A stretch of DNA of 64,000 nt, from NCBI GenBank assembly GCA_027922465.2, contig BQMF02000018.1, forward strand, positions 1,054,001-1,118,000. The letters run 5' to 3'. The DNA comes from Turritopsis dohrnii (taxonomy: Eukaryota > Cnidaria > Hydrozoa > Anthoathecata > Oceaniidae). How positions within the stretch are numbered: position 1 is the stretch's first letter; each line of letters begins with the position of its first letter. A program made the position numbers and the translations under genes. Shown here piece by piece: positions 33,101 through 64,000 of this stretch. The notes beneath the pieces were generated by a model that had not been told where the DNA came from, did no database searches, and saw only the letters and a program-made list of their open reading frames with translations.

Positions 33101-35922
33101 AATAATTTCAAATCACTATCAAAATTGCTTTGCAAAAAAATATTTGTCCAATGAAAATCATGCAAAATGTGGCAATCTTGTTGAACAATTTAGAAAAAGG
33201 AATTATAGCAGACGGTTGCTTTCAAACTAATTTGTGTATCTTTAATCTCCAACTGAATTCAACTGAATTGGAATTCTATGATCAAAATATTTCTAGCAGA
33301 AATTGTTCTCTTCTAATTGTTCACTCAAAAAATTTCAATCAAAAGTGGACGTGGAATAGCACTTAATTGGTTTTTAAATTCTGCATAAAAAACCTACTGA
33401 TTGATATACTAATACTTAAAAAAATTCCAAAAAAAATTGATTTCTATTGGGTGACGTCATCAAAATAAAAAATCATATAATTTCGGACATTCAGGTAATG
33501 ATTTTCTAGTTCCAAGGGATGATATTTATCTTGGAACAGCCAAGTAGTTTTACAATGTCCCTCTAATTTCCACTTAATTTTTGCAAGTAGCTACCCTCTG
33601 TGTTTTTTTTAAATTTTTTTTGCTTTAAAAACTTCAAAAATCACTCTTGTATAGGGGGATGGGGTGGTCCGGGGGTGGTCACACAGGTTTTAACCACCAA
33701 AATAAAGCTCAGGTTGCCTTTTCCTAAAAAAGTACCCTTTGAATGTTCATAATGTGTCGTTTTCCCTTCTACCGGATGCTGCCCTTCCATTCTAGATTAG
33801 ACCCTGGAGATAAGAAATAATTTATTCCCACCATCCATAATGCAAAGTATGGCAAACTGGATACTTCCAAAATCTTCTATCTTCTGTACAGCCATCTTCA
33901 TAACCCCAGCATTTGGTTTGCTCCTGTCTCTATTAAAAATAGACTATTTAAACACATGATTATCATTACTCAAACCCAGTGTCCTGACAATAAATGTTAA
34001 TTATCAATCATACCTTCACCACTTTACAAATTTTAACAAATTCAATGAATACAACAGTCTTCCCCTTTGAAAAAGAACACACGTGTGGTAAAACACACTC
34101 GTAAAATTTCCTATGTGTGCGATTGAAATCGCACGCATCATCGTACCTCATCAATGCAATCACACGTTGTTCGAAATTTACGCATGAGATCTGATATTTT
34201 ACGTAATTTTCCAATCACGTAAAATAACTGTGAAAATGAAATAAGTATTACCATTGCGCAATAATCTTTGTTTTAAAGGTACTTGCCCATTGGCAGGGGG
34301 TAATGCAGAATAAATTTTTGGGTGTCGGCAGTAAAATTCAACAGGGAGATCTATGAAAGTTTTGAGCTGTCTAAAGTATCTAAATAGGCTAAAATTGCCT
34401 CAAAATGCTACACATCTGCTAATCTTTGCATTATTTGCATTATTTGGTAGGTTATAAATTTTCTGAAATAAGAATAACATTGATAAGTTACTGTATATAG
34501 TTTTGTTGTTGTGCTATTTTTGGGGCGCCGATTTTTTATGCCCAAAAGCGGTTATCGATGTGAAAATCGTATATACATTATAAAACATGAACCGACCAGA
34601 ACCCAGCAGAGACATACCAATACCCTGCAAACGGGACCCAGGACCATAAAATCAAAGGTGGGACCCACGACCCGTGACTCTAAAATCAAAAGTGGAACCC
34701 GTGACCCGAGACCCTAAAATCAAGGGTGGGACCGGGGATCTTAACATCAAAGGTGGGACCCAAATCAAAAGTCAGACCTGGGATCCAGATGCCGAAAGTG
34801 TGCACAAAAATTCTCTAAACAAACAATTCTCTTGAAAAGATATATATTTTATTGCAATGTAGTTTTTCAGCTTTGAAAGTGCAGTAATTTCTTAGACTGG
34901 TGCAGAGTAAACAAGTGATATTGTGAAGTATTAAAATTTAGTTGTGCACTACTTACTTAAATAATCGTGTGGGTGATTTTTTGGTAACACAGTAAAAGGC
35001 CTACCGGAAAAGTGGGATCCGGGAATCAGGACTTCCAACCCTACATACAACAGGTGGGACCTAAGACCAGGGAGTCTATATGTGATAAGTGGGACACCGG
35101 ACTCAGATCCTTTCCCTTATACAATTGTAGCTCAGAAAACTGTAAATTCTTTCTTGTTAACTTCAAAGCTGGAGCCACATGTGACAATGTAAATGTTAAT
35201 CAATACTTCTTTTAACAAAAAGTGTCAAATCATTTTCTCATTAAAAATAAAAGGCTGTGTTTTAATATCTTTTCAAGAGAATTGTTTGTTTAGAGAATTT
35301 TTGTGCACACTTTCGGCACCCAGATCCCGGGTCTGACTTTTGAATTGAGAGTCCTGGGTCTTGCCTTTGATGTTAGGATCCTGGGTCCTGGGTCCCACCT
35401 TTGATTTTTAGGGTCCCGGGTCCCGTTTGCAGTGTCTGTATTGATGGGTCTCTGCTGGGTTCTGGTTGGTTCTTGGTGGGTTTCTGCTGGGTTCCGCTTG
35501 GTTCCTGCTGGGTTCTGGTTGGTTCTGGTCGATTCATGTTTTATCAAGTACATGTGAAAATTAGTCTGTATTAGCCCCTGACTAGGTAGACGTTGTGGAA
35601 TCACACAATGATGACAAATTGACACATGCCATTAAATGTACGCCTAGGATTTTTGATGCGTGTGACAGCGCGTGCGTGTGTGATCGCACTCGTCAAAAGG
35701 AGAAGACTGTATATACAACAACACATCATACCTTCCACATTTAACACTTTTGATACTTACACGACAGTTTTCTTTATCTTTATAGCAATATTGATCTAAG
35801 TCTTTATCTTGATGATACTTTAGGAGACTTGGTGGATATTCACTCTCATCCAAACCATGCAACTCAAATTGTAAAGACGAAAATGTGATAGATAAAGTGA
35901 TAACTATAGAAATGATTTTCAT
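21304..35922 (-). CDS. EOGT: EGF-domain-specific O-GlcNAc transferase (GT61), complete, 500 aa
   Basis: Seventeen exons: 35922-35761, 33923-33832, 31377-31269, 31202-31105, 30742-30638, 30548-30445, 30333-30230, 30055-29963, 29888-29817, 29751-29665, 29524-29456, 29233-29172, 28965-28938, 28822-28731, 28565-28518, 21660-21606, 21426-21304; 501 codons including stop (human EOGT is 527 aa). Exon 1 encodes a signal peptide ([16 protein letters not shown]). Family blocks follow: [116 protein letters not shown] and [20 protein letters not shown]. The known role is transfer of GlcNAc from UDP-GlcNAc to Ser/Thr of folded EGF repeats (e.g. Notch) in the ER lumen. The predicted C-terminus ends ..KERPVL without the KDEL/HDEL-type signal of the human enzyme. 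The intron 28517-21661 is heavily transposon-loaded. The donor after exon 2 (GTGGGA) is weak. Confidence 0.93.
21980..23460 (-). pseudogene. Non-LTR retrotransposon, 5'-truncated, decayed (jockey/CR1-like RT)
   Basis: On the minus strand the RT reads from TGPDEIP (about 23430) through [66 protein letters not shown] and the catalytic YADD (near 22825). It continues to a C-terminal domain with [15 protein letters not shown] and IRPCLEYC, and a tail [17 protein letters not shown]. An internal deletion near 23400, a frameshift near 22650 and a stop near 22295 make it inactive. No endonuclease domain is present, so the copy is 5' truncated. It sits in the penultimate EOGT intron, in the same orientation as EOGT. 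Confidence 0.88.
24438..24443. repeat. Target-site duplication CAGGTG (left copy)
   Basis: CAGGTG directly precedes the left terminal inverted repeat and recurs at 27363-27368 directly after the right one. This is a 6-bp duplication, of the size produced by integrase-type (rve/DDE) enzymes. Confidence 0.85.
24444..25024 (+). repeat. Left terminal inverted repeat (581 bp)
   Basis: It starts TATGGTGGCCTATGAGAGC and ends ..GACCATGAATT. Contents in order: an AT-rich segment with long T runs, a TTTGTTTTT-rich low-complexity stretch, a run of A, a GATGGCCGACGAGAGCAA segment, and an RT-like coding fragment ([21 protein letters not shown]). The low-complexity ORFs on both strands here are not genes. 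Confidence 0.9.
24876..26587 (+). CDS. Transposase/integrase-core protein of the 2.9 kb element (439 aa)
   Basis: Exons 24876-25382, 25458-25653, 25747-26005 and 26230-26587 join in frame to 440 codons including stop. N-terminal residues about 1-35 resemble LINE RT motif A and lie inside the left inverted repeat. Then come a helix-rich DNA-binding part ([45 protein letters not shown]) and the rve-type catalytic core. Catalytic candidates are D in MSLDGHDK, D in VRIDRGTET and E in [12 protein letters not shown], with 43 residues between the second D and the E. A C-terminal [17 protein letters not shown] block followed by an acidic tail matches the 'integrase core domain' family that is widespread in cnidarian, fish and mollusc genomes. 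All three acidic residues are present and no internal stop is seen, so it may be active. The start codon is uncertain. Confidence 0.82.
26774..27362 (-). repeat. Right terminal inverted repeat (589 bp)
   Basis: Reverse complement of 24444-25024. It begins AATTCATGGTC and ends GGCCACCATA. It differs from the left arm chiefly by longer A/T homopolymer runs near 27090-27132 and 27225-27251. The flanking CAGGTG is at 27363-27368. Confidence 0.9.
27609..27896. mobile_element. 288-bp foldback element/MITE
   Basis: The left arm CTTCCTGGTCAAGTCTTCAT.. (27609 onward, through CCCATCGCGATTACATG) recurs as its reverse complement ending at 27896, giving arms of about 60 bp. Between them lie further imperfect inverted pairs (GAGATCTCGG; CCCGGTCAACCGGG), so the whole unit can fold into one long hairpin. 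A related stretch, GCTGATTACATGATCCCGGTTAGCCGG, precedes it at 27548. No ORF. Confidence 0.75.
28952..29120 (-). repeat. 35-bp tandem array duplicating the 3' splice site of EOGT exon 13
   Basis: Units at 28952-28986, 28987-29021, 29022-29056 and 29057-29091, followed by a 9-bp GAATTCTTT-type sub-repeat to about 29120. Read on the minus strand, each 35-bp unit contains a pyrimidine tract, an acceptor (TTCTTTGTAG or TTCTTTATAG) and the exon start AGAGTTACCATTTT. Only the last copy continues into TGGACCAATTGAGG (encoding ..FLDQLR). The three upstream copies read TTT TGA in frame, a stop. The 28-bp exon 13 is therefore preceded by three decoy acceptors. Confidence 0.92.
32340..32960 (-). pseudogene. 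Ty3/gypsy retrotransposon pol relic (RNase H to integrase)
   Basis: On the minus strand, near 32950-32850, an RNase H-like segment ([17 protein letters not shown]) is seen with frameshifts. Further on, 32647-32342 reads [19 protein letters not shown] and [16 protein letters not shown] (integrase zinc-binding H2C2 region), then [10 protein letters not shown] and, after a frameshift near 32370, [20 protein letters not shown] (start of the integrase core). No LTRs were found. The copy is fragmentary and sits in EOGT intron 2. Confidence 0.8.
34581..35543. mobile_element. ~0.96 kb foldback element with minisatellite-like arms
   Basis: The left arm 34581-34845 starts TAAAACATGAACCGACCAGA, runs through variable repeats of GGGACCC..AAATCAAAGGT, and ends at TTCTCTTGAAAAGATAT. 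The right arm 35265-35543 is its reverse complement but contains more copies of a GGTTCTGGT/TGGGTTC 10-mer, so the arms have drifted in repeat number. The core 34846-35264 has a third block with GGGATCCGGGAATC and GGGACC motifs. No transposase. It lies in EOGT intron 1. Confidence 0.75.
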
Positions 35923-36140
35923 TTTTGTTTATATTTTAGATAGTTCAGCATTTCCAAGTCTAAACACAAATCTCATCTCATTGTCATTATGATGAAACCA
36001 TTGTTAACAATAGCATCTTGTGATGGTCATTTTAAAAGAATGTCAATTTCTTTCATTAGTCTAAAAAATGGAAGCAAAACTGCATCCCATGTTTCCTACA
36101 CACTGACATGAGCAGAAAAATCACATTTATATATATGCTA

Positions 36141-36558
36141 CACGCTTTTTTTTTATAAGAACCAGTAAAATCTGACCTGAGGCTGGCTGTTCTTATTTTC
36201 TGAGCCCTTTTCAGCCTGAATTGTTCTTATTTTGCTCTTAACTTTAAGAACACATTTTCATTTCTCAGCCTCATTTTGTTCTTATTTATTGAATTTCAAG
36301 TAAAATAAAAATACATCTTTTTAAAAACAACTTGTTAAACAACTGGTTAAAAGAGCATGGTTGAGAAGGTGAAAGGTGAAAAAAACAAACTTCTAAACTG
36401 TTTGCCACTGAGAGAATTCACACCATGAGTTGTTCTTATCATGAATTGTTCTTATTTATGAGAAAATTCAGGCTTAGGCTGTTCTTAATTTTTGGAACAA
36501 TAACTTGAGCCTAGGTTGTTCTTATTTTGTTCTTATGTTTTGGCCAAATCTGAGGCTC
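36141..36558. mobile_element. MITE copy 1 (truncated), CACGCTTTTTTTTATAAGAAC family
   Basis: It begins CACGCTTTTTTTTTATAAGAAC preceded by TA, like the complete copy at 37566-38032, and follows the same order of TGTTCTTATTTT-rich segments to GGCCAAATCTGAGGCTC. It is then cut off where RT-related sequence begins, and the right terminal repeat is missing. Confidence 0.8.
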
Positions 36559-37348
36559 TTCAAAGTGTGACAAGGCGGGTTTGTATAATGTATGCAAAGT
36601 GCATTAGGGATTTCAAAGAGTGCAGGCTTTATTGTAGTTCATTCCCCCATGTAACTTCGACCCGTTCTTTAAACCTGCAATGCTTTACTGTTCCCCAGTC
36701 TACCTCGGTCTTCCTACGTTTAACCAAAAGCTTGCGAAGCTAGAGAACAGAGCATACAAAGTAATCAGAGCACCCCTGGATAATCGTATCATCGACAAAG
36801 CTAAACAAAGATCAGCAGTCGAAGTGTTTAAATACATACATGAACTAAAGAAAAATGACCTAATCAACTTTAACTTCTTCCAGCATTCCATCTCGACACG
36901 TAGTAATGGAAACAGACTCGTTATCCCGAAATCGAAAAATGAAGCAGGTCGACGTTCCTTCAACATACAAGGATCATTAGTGTTCAATTTGTTACCGGCA
37001 TATATGAGAAACGAGAATTCGATTCTCAGGTTTAAACGCTCAATAAAAAGTCTTACATTTTAATAGTATCTACAGGGTATCTACGCTATTTTAGTCAGTC
37101 TAATCTCTATCGTTTTTAACAAACCCTTGATCTCTTTATTCGATTTAGTTTCTTTTTTCTTTAATTCCTACTGTCTAATTCTATTCCAAATTTTCCTTTT
37201 ACCTGACAGAATTTAGCAGTGGTTTAATAGATTTTACTTCATATATTTTCCTTTTATATATTTTAGGTTTTATAACAGGTCCTTTATTGATAGCAGATTT
37301 TATCTGAAAAAGTCAACCTGTATAAATATGCCAAATAATAATAATAAT
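36559..37348 (+). pseudogene. Non-LTR retrotransposon 3' end (RT C-terminal domain plus 3' tail)
   Basis: The 127-codon frame 36680-37063 contains PTFNQKLAKLENRAYKVI, a KAKQRSAVEVFKYIHELK-like region and RRSFNIQGSLVFNLLPAYMR. These are hallmarks of the C-terminal tail of jockey/CR1-type LINEs. It is followed by about 260 bp of 3' UTR ending in an (AAT)n microsatellite at 37327-37348, a typical LINE tail. The RT core is missing (5' truncation). It abuts the broken MITE copy 1. Confidence 0.75.
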
Positions 37349-37565
37349 AATAATTTTAAAAAACAATTTCTGACATGTTCTACGCAAAATATGATGTGGT
37401 TTAAAAAACAGGTCAATAGCTACAGTAGTAAAAACTGCAATTAAGCCGAAAGTGCATTCTATTCTTGTGTATTGTCGCCTTCCAGTTGTTGCTAATATCA
37501 ATAATAAGGGATTGCATGAGATATTATTTAAAAAATAGTTGTTGTTGTTGTTGATATTTGTAGTA

Positions 37566-38032
37566 CACGCTTTTTTTTTTATAAGAACCAGTAAAATCTG
37601 ACCCGAGGCTGGCTGTTCTTATTTTTTGAGTCTTTTTCAGCCTGAATTGTTCTTATTTTGTTCTTAGCTTTAAGAACACAGCTTCAAATTTCAGCCTCAT
37701 TTTGTTCTTATATTATAGAACTTCCAGTAAAATTTAAATTAATCTTTTTAAAAACAACTGTTTAAAAGCATGATTGCTGTTCGGCAATGACCCGATATGA
37801 GTATGCAAGGTAAAACAAACAAACTTCTAAAGCATTTGCCAGTGAGTGAATTCACATCATGAGTTGTTCCTATCATGAATTGTTCTTATTTTATAAGAAA
37901 ATTCAGGCTTAGGCTGTTCTTAATTTTTGAAACATTAATTTGAGCCTCAGGTTGTTCTTATTTTGTTCTTATTTTTTGGCCAAATCTGAGGCTCGTGTTC
38001 TTATAAAATTGTTCTTATAAAAAAAAAGCGTG
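37566..38032. mobile_element. MITE copy 2 (complete, 467 bp), TA target duplication
   Basis: The ends CACGCTTTTTTTTTTATAAGAA and TTCTTATAAAAAAAAAGCGTG are inverted repeats flanked by TA (37564-37565 and 38033-38034). The interior is a mosaic of the heptamer GTTCTTA/TTCTTAT and GAGGCT/AGCCTC motifs in both orientations. TA duplication and size suggest a mariner-mobilised MITE. Related fragments lie at 36141-36558 and 38893-39040. Confidence 0.85.
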
Positions 38033-38892
38033 TATTCAATGTTTATTAATTTCTTTTGATTGGGAAATCTTCTTCTACCTATGTAATTTCTGTAGTTATT
38101 CCTGAAAACCATAGACTTCTTTTGGGAATATATCTAGAAAATGCCTGGTATTATTTAATTTCAGGGTCCTATGTGTGACTTCTTATAGAGTGCTGTCTGT
38201 CAAGACAAGACAAGAGTGAGTGACTGACAGACAAGTTCAAAGATCATAATATTATAGAAGGTTACTGAGAAATGAGTATTTTTTGGCATCCATAAGAGGG
38301 AATTTAACAGGTTCTTAAGAATAATAATTCCTGATTAACCTCTCTGTTTTGGGCTTCAAAAAATACCACACACATCGTTGAGATGGATTTACGTTTCTGG
38401 CGGCGGGCAGACGCATGCCATCAATTTATGGAATAACAACAAGTAAAGCATTGCCTTAACCGTACAAACTAAAACGATCAAATGGTCGCTTACAGAACAT
38501 TACTCCATTTCCTCTAACAAGAATTTATCCTTTACACGTTGTTATTGATATCGGACATTTTAAAATCGAAAGTACTTTTTAAAATCTTATTACGCCCTAG
38601 ATATAGTAGAAGGTGGTTTAAGCTGTTGTTTTTGTCGAATGAAACAATGAGAAAAATGAAAAAACAATGAAAATGAAACAGTATATGCCACTTCTACATG
38701 GTGTGGTGTGCTGATTACATGATAACATGCTGAATTGCGTCATTTGTAAGGCCAAAATTAGGAGTGTAACTTAGGGTAAGAGCCCTAACAAGGAGTATGT
38801 ATTTTTCTACGCCCAACATCAACATTTGTTTTTCTGAGTGTTTGGGCATTCATTGCCAACGCCCTCCTCCCGGTGTGATGTTAAACACTATT

Positions 38893-39040
38893 TTCTATAA
38901 GAGCCAGTGAAATTTGTTCTTATTTTTTGAGCCTTTTCAGGAGCCTGAATTGTTTTAGTTTGTTCTTCGCTTCAAGGACACATTTTCAGATTTCAGCCTC
39001 ATTTTGTTTTTATTTATGGAATCTCTCCAGTAAAATTAAA
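38893..39040. repeat. MITE fragment, third family member
   Basis: CTATAAGAGCCAGTGAAATTTG, TTGTTCTTATTTTTTGAGCC and ATTTCAGCCTCATTTTG follow the same order as in the complete MITE at 37566. No termini are preserved. Confidence 0.65.
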
Positions 39041-40728
39041 TACCGGCGGGTGAGTCAAAAAAAAGTACCGATGTTTCACAAAAAATATCTTTCGATTGAA
39101 TAATTATGAAATAATTATTTCCGAATAGAGGAATCCCATATACCTATATTTTGGTGTATCACTTTCTAATTAAGAAGTTATGGACAAAAAACTGGAAGCG
39201 ATCCTTGTTAAAATCTTTGAAAAATAGACAAAAAAGCCGTCTCAAAACAAAACTTATGTTTTTATTGCGAAGAAGAAGTGAATGAAACACATACACCCTT
39301 AAATAAATGTGCAAAATCTCATTTTTCTTATTCCTAATAGTAAAGTTAAGTAAAAAGGTTCAAACTATTTACGTTTTATAAAGGCTGTCTTGTATAAAAT
39401 ATTGAGAAATGCCGCAACTCCGTACTACCATAACTATGGTACTACAACAAAGAGCTTTGGTATGCATCCAGTTTGCTAGGGTAAATATTACCAAAGAGGT
39501 GATCGGACAAATTGTGTCTTTTCTTTCAATCCCCATAGCCTTCTCATAAACAATATCGAATTTAATCAAAGAATCACGCAGGAATATTTTGTACAGTGTG
39601 TATCATCAAAATGTCTTATCCACCAACTTTCAAGGCGTATTTTTCATTACATGTCTGATAAAATATTGTGAATTTTATATCACACAAGAAAGAGCTTTTC
39701 ATGCTCTATCCGTTAATATAAAATGTTTGCCAAAGATATTGAAGAAAAACTCAACGATTTGGCTCATTAAATTCTTAATTCCGAAATTTTACTGAAAATT
39801 CGTAGGTGGAAAAATTTAATTGTGCCGATTTCGAATTAAAAGCCAAATTTCAGTCGAATGGTTTAATCTTATTGAAAATTTGCATGTAGAACAAATTGAT
39901 ATTAATAATTTTAACTTTGGAAATCAAATTCGACTGAAGAATTCGAAAAAGGACTTTTCGACAATGGTATATATTAAGGTAGCTGTTGTACCATTTTCGA
40001 TAGACTTTGGGTCTCAAACCTCGTTCCCATCCTGGCTGGAATTTATCGCATGTGTCCACACTGAAACCATGCTGTTTATAAGGAGCTTAAACAACTGCAA
40101 CAGCAACGAGGATGACATAAGCAAAAAGAACAAAATAATTAGATTATGAATGGATAAAAGAACTTATTTTTGTTAGTGAGATTATTTAATTGATAAACTT
40201 CAACGACTGTGAAGCTACCAGGTCACAATATCTTCATATGAATAAAAGATTTAACTACTATAACCATGTTTTGGTTGAGATCACGACTTAAAAAGAATTT
40301 TTCACGTTTTCACGTGCAAACCTGCTAATCATCTAAACTTTTCTCACTAAACTCCCCAAATGCTCTCATAAGAAAGACTTTCTCTCTAAACGAATTCCAC
40401 ACCAAAATCGTCGATCATATAATAAAAAAAAACACAATATTTGACGACTGGCTGCTTTCAGTAAGCTTCGCTCAATCAAGAGGTAAGTTGAAAGTTTGTA
40501 GAAAAGACTCGTTAAATAGAGTTTTTGTTTATGAAATACAAAGTAAAAAAAAAAATCTGAAAAATAAGATGCAGTGATCGGACGATCCATTCATCGGAAA
40601 CATTGATGATCCTGATTCCATCAATTTAATAAATAAATAAATACATTTGAAATTTCGAATTCAAAACATTGTCACCCATCGATGAAAATGTGATGTAGAA
40701 TAAAGAATTTCGTTTTAAGGTATTCTCG
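39041..40728. other. Intergenic region 3' of Furry, no gene recognised
   Basis: AT-rich. ORFs of 66-109 codons occur (39369-39569 minus, 39820-40149 plus), but none resembles a known family and no splice-linked neighbours are evident. Interesting only as possible repeat remnants (GGGTGAGTCAAAAAAAAGTACC near 39050). Confidence 0.5.
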
Positions 40729-40734
40729 TTTATT
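40729..40734 (-). terminator. Candidate polyadenylation signal AATAAA of Furry
   Basis: The plus strand reads TTTATT here, i.e. AATAAA on the minus strand about 50 bp after the Furry stop codon (40783). It is the nearest canonical hexamer and is followed by an AT-rich region. Confidence 0.5.
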
Positions 40735-40782
40735 TTTCTTGTTTAGCTACTTTTTACCAATAAACACTTTGAATAAATAAGA

Positions 40783-62327
<21,545 letters not shown>

Positions 62328-62439
62328 TACTTTTTACTTATTAATCTAAAATGAGTTGATATTTATAAATTTCAAAGTTTTTTGTTTCACATTATTTTAT
62401 TGACCTAGAGTGAATCATCCAGGTTATTATAATTTAGTA

Positions 62440-63115
62440 CAGATCAACCTGACTATAGTGGACATCTACAGTTTCTGAAAAAAATGCCCACTATAACCAG
62501 GCGCCCACTATATATGTGGAGGTTCGGACTTTTTCAGAGCAAAGACATTTATAAATGTAACATTAATGTTCTTTGTGCCATTAGTGATGCGTCATGACCT
62601 TATCAAACTCGTATATACACGGCAGGTTTGAAACTGTTACAAATTCATTTCGCAAAGAAGTCATTAATATGTTTGCCTTAACTTTCCAGCTTTAATGTCT
62701 CTACTCTTACAATTAACTCATTCAACATCATGTTCATATTGCTATTGCCAATTTCAATAGTCAGGCATGCCTTTCAAGGTGGTTGGACGTTTCATTTAAA
62801 TTTCTTCAATTTCCAAACCATTGTATTCGTCTTGCTGTAACAGACAATATGGTGGACAGATGAGCTTGTCTTAGCCTTGTGATACCTGTTTTGTGGAGCC
62901 ACAGAATGATTTAAAAAAACAATAAATGATCGATGCATTGATGTGAAAGTGGTCTTGTCATATAAATGCAAGTTATTTATTTTTCGTGCTTTTTTAACTT
63001 CCACAAGAAAATGTGTCCACTATAGATAGGTGAATGTCAAAGGAAATGTTTATATACATGGTTCCAAAAATTTATGTCGGCTATAAGAAGTGTCCGCTAA
63101 AGTGTCTGACTTTGA
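62440..63115. repeat. Degenerate pogo/Tigger-like TIR block upstream of Furry
   Basis: CAACCTGACTATAGTGGACATC, CCACTATAACC and CCCACTATATATG near the left are mirrored by GTGTCCACTATAGA and GGCTATAAGAAGTGTCCGCTAAAGTG near the right. These GTCC(A/G)CTATA motifs in both orientations are typical of Tigger-like termini. No transposase frame survives. Confidence 0.55.
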
Positions 63116-64000
63116 CCATGATTCGGCTGGTTCCTTTACTACTTACCTGTTGATATATTTACTTATTCATTACCATGATTTTTCTATGAGATTTCTATGT
63201 TGATATTTAAAGGAGAATTAACCCCTCCAAAATATTTTTAATAAAATCTTTCCTTTTTCATCTATGAATCAAAAGGCAATAATGAAAACTTCAAAAAAAC
63301 AAAAAACAAAAATGTTGATTGACTCATTATTGCATCAATAGTTGTGAGATGCAGAAAGCCAACATTAACAGTTGGAAATGTAGTAGAAGAGGTAAAAGAG
63401 AACAATCATATTATATCCTGACAATCTAAACATGATACACATAAAATACAATAGCAATGCTGAAAAGGCAAGTGGCTCCTCTCCTCCCTCACTCCATCCA
63501 TCTTTTAAATTGTATGCAGAAATAAAAACAGTGATTACCAGACAGAACATTTGTGAACATGAGTGAACATGAACGGCATTAAATCCAACGAAATTAGAAT
63601 TGTGATCAATGTATGTTATGTGGAAGTGGTCATAACGTGTCAGCAGATTATATAATAATTAATTTCAAAGCACCAGCAGAAACATGAACTCTAACAAAAA
63701 ACTATTTGAAATGTCACCATCACCGTTCTTATTTATACATATACTGAATACTTCTCACATAATTAGTGAAGAAATATCGCGATTTTGAGCAGAAAATCCA
63801 ATTTCATATTTTGGCATAAACATCTTTCTTGCAAAGTTTTAGTATGGTATGTATGAACAATTGGATGATTGAGTAGTTACTTGACTTTGTTATCCAAATC
63901 AACCAATTTGTGAAAAGCCTAAGCAGCGGCAGGAGAAGACTGTAATCGTAATAGTTGGAATAAACTTGAATATTCCAATTAACTATGGTTTAATTCAGAA
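63116..64000. other. 5' flank of Furry, nothing recognised
   Basis: AT-rich, short ORFs only, no splice-supported coding sequence and no clear element. Confidence 0.5.

Noticed and set aside
39369..40149. ORFs of 66-109 codons between the MITEs and Furry
   Set aside because: No recognisable domains, no splice-linked neighbours, AT-rich codon content; likely random frames.

Overview
This is an intron-rich, AT-rich animal nuclear genome segment. No bacterial gene organisation is present: genes are built from short exons with GT..AG junctions, introns are full of transposon debris, and the products are animal families (anoctamin, cyclic-nucleotide-gated channel, 7TM receptor, EOGT, Furry). The repeat content (RT fragments, a Ty3/gypsy remnant, many TIR/foldback elements, an integrase-core transposon) and the compact introns fit an early-branching animal such as a cnidarian, but the species is an inference I cannot confirm.

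Layout. (1) 483-18483, + strand: 3' part of an anoctamin/TMEM16 gene; its 5' end lies left of the window. Its 7.1 kb intron (2586-9681) holds a complete cyclic-nucleotide-gated channel gene on the opposite strand (6661-2916). Its 8.2 kb last intron holds an RT relic and a 1.4 kb TIR element. (2) 20133-19180, - strand: an intronless 7TM receptor-like gene. (3) 35922-21304, - strand: a complete EOGT gene (EGF-domain O-GlcNAc transferase) of 17 exons and 500 aa. Its penultimate 6.9 kb intron contains a decayed non-LTR element, a 2.9 kb integrase-type DNA transposon with ~580 bp terminal inverted repeats, and a small foldback element. (4) 35923-40728: an intergenic stretch with copies of a TA-flanked MITE and an RT tail. 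(5) 62327-40783, - strand: a complete Furry (FRY/FRYL) gene with 34 common coding exons (2,892 aa) and two alternative N-termini encoded by homologous first exons. (6) 62328-64000: upstream flank with a degenerate pogo/Tigger-like block.

Most gene models were assembled by hand from exon-by-exon reading. Phases close exactly across all exons of the CNG, EOGT and Furry genes (989, 500 and 2,973/3,021 aa), which is strong internal support.

Most interesting: in two unrelated genes (CNG and EOGT) the 3' splice site plus the first bases of the next exon are tandemly repeated (31 bp x3 and 35 bp x4). This gives arrays of decoy acceptors, and each upstream acceptor runs at once into an in-frame stop. 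Also notable are the duplicated alternative first exons of Furry, the CNG gene nested antisense in an anoctamin gene, and the integrase transposon whose inverted repeats and transposase start appear to have captured a reverse-transcriptase fragment.
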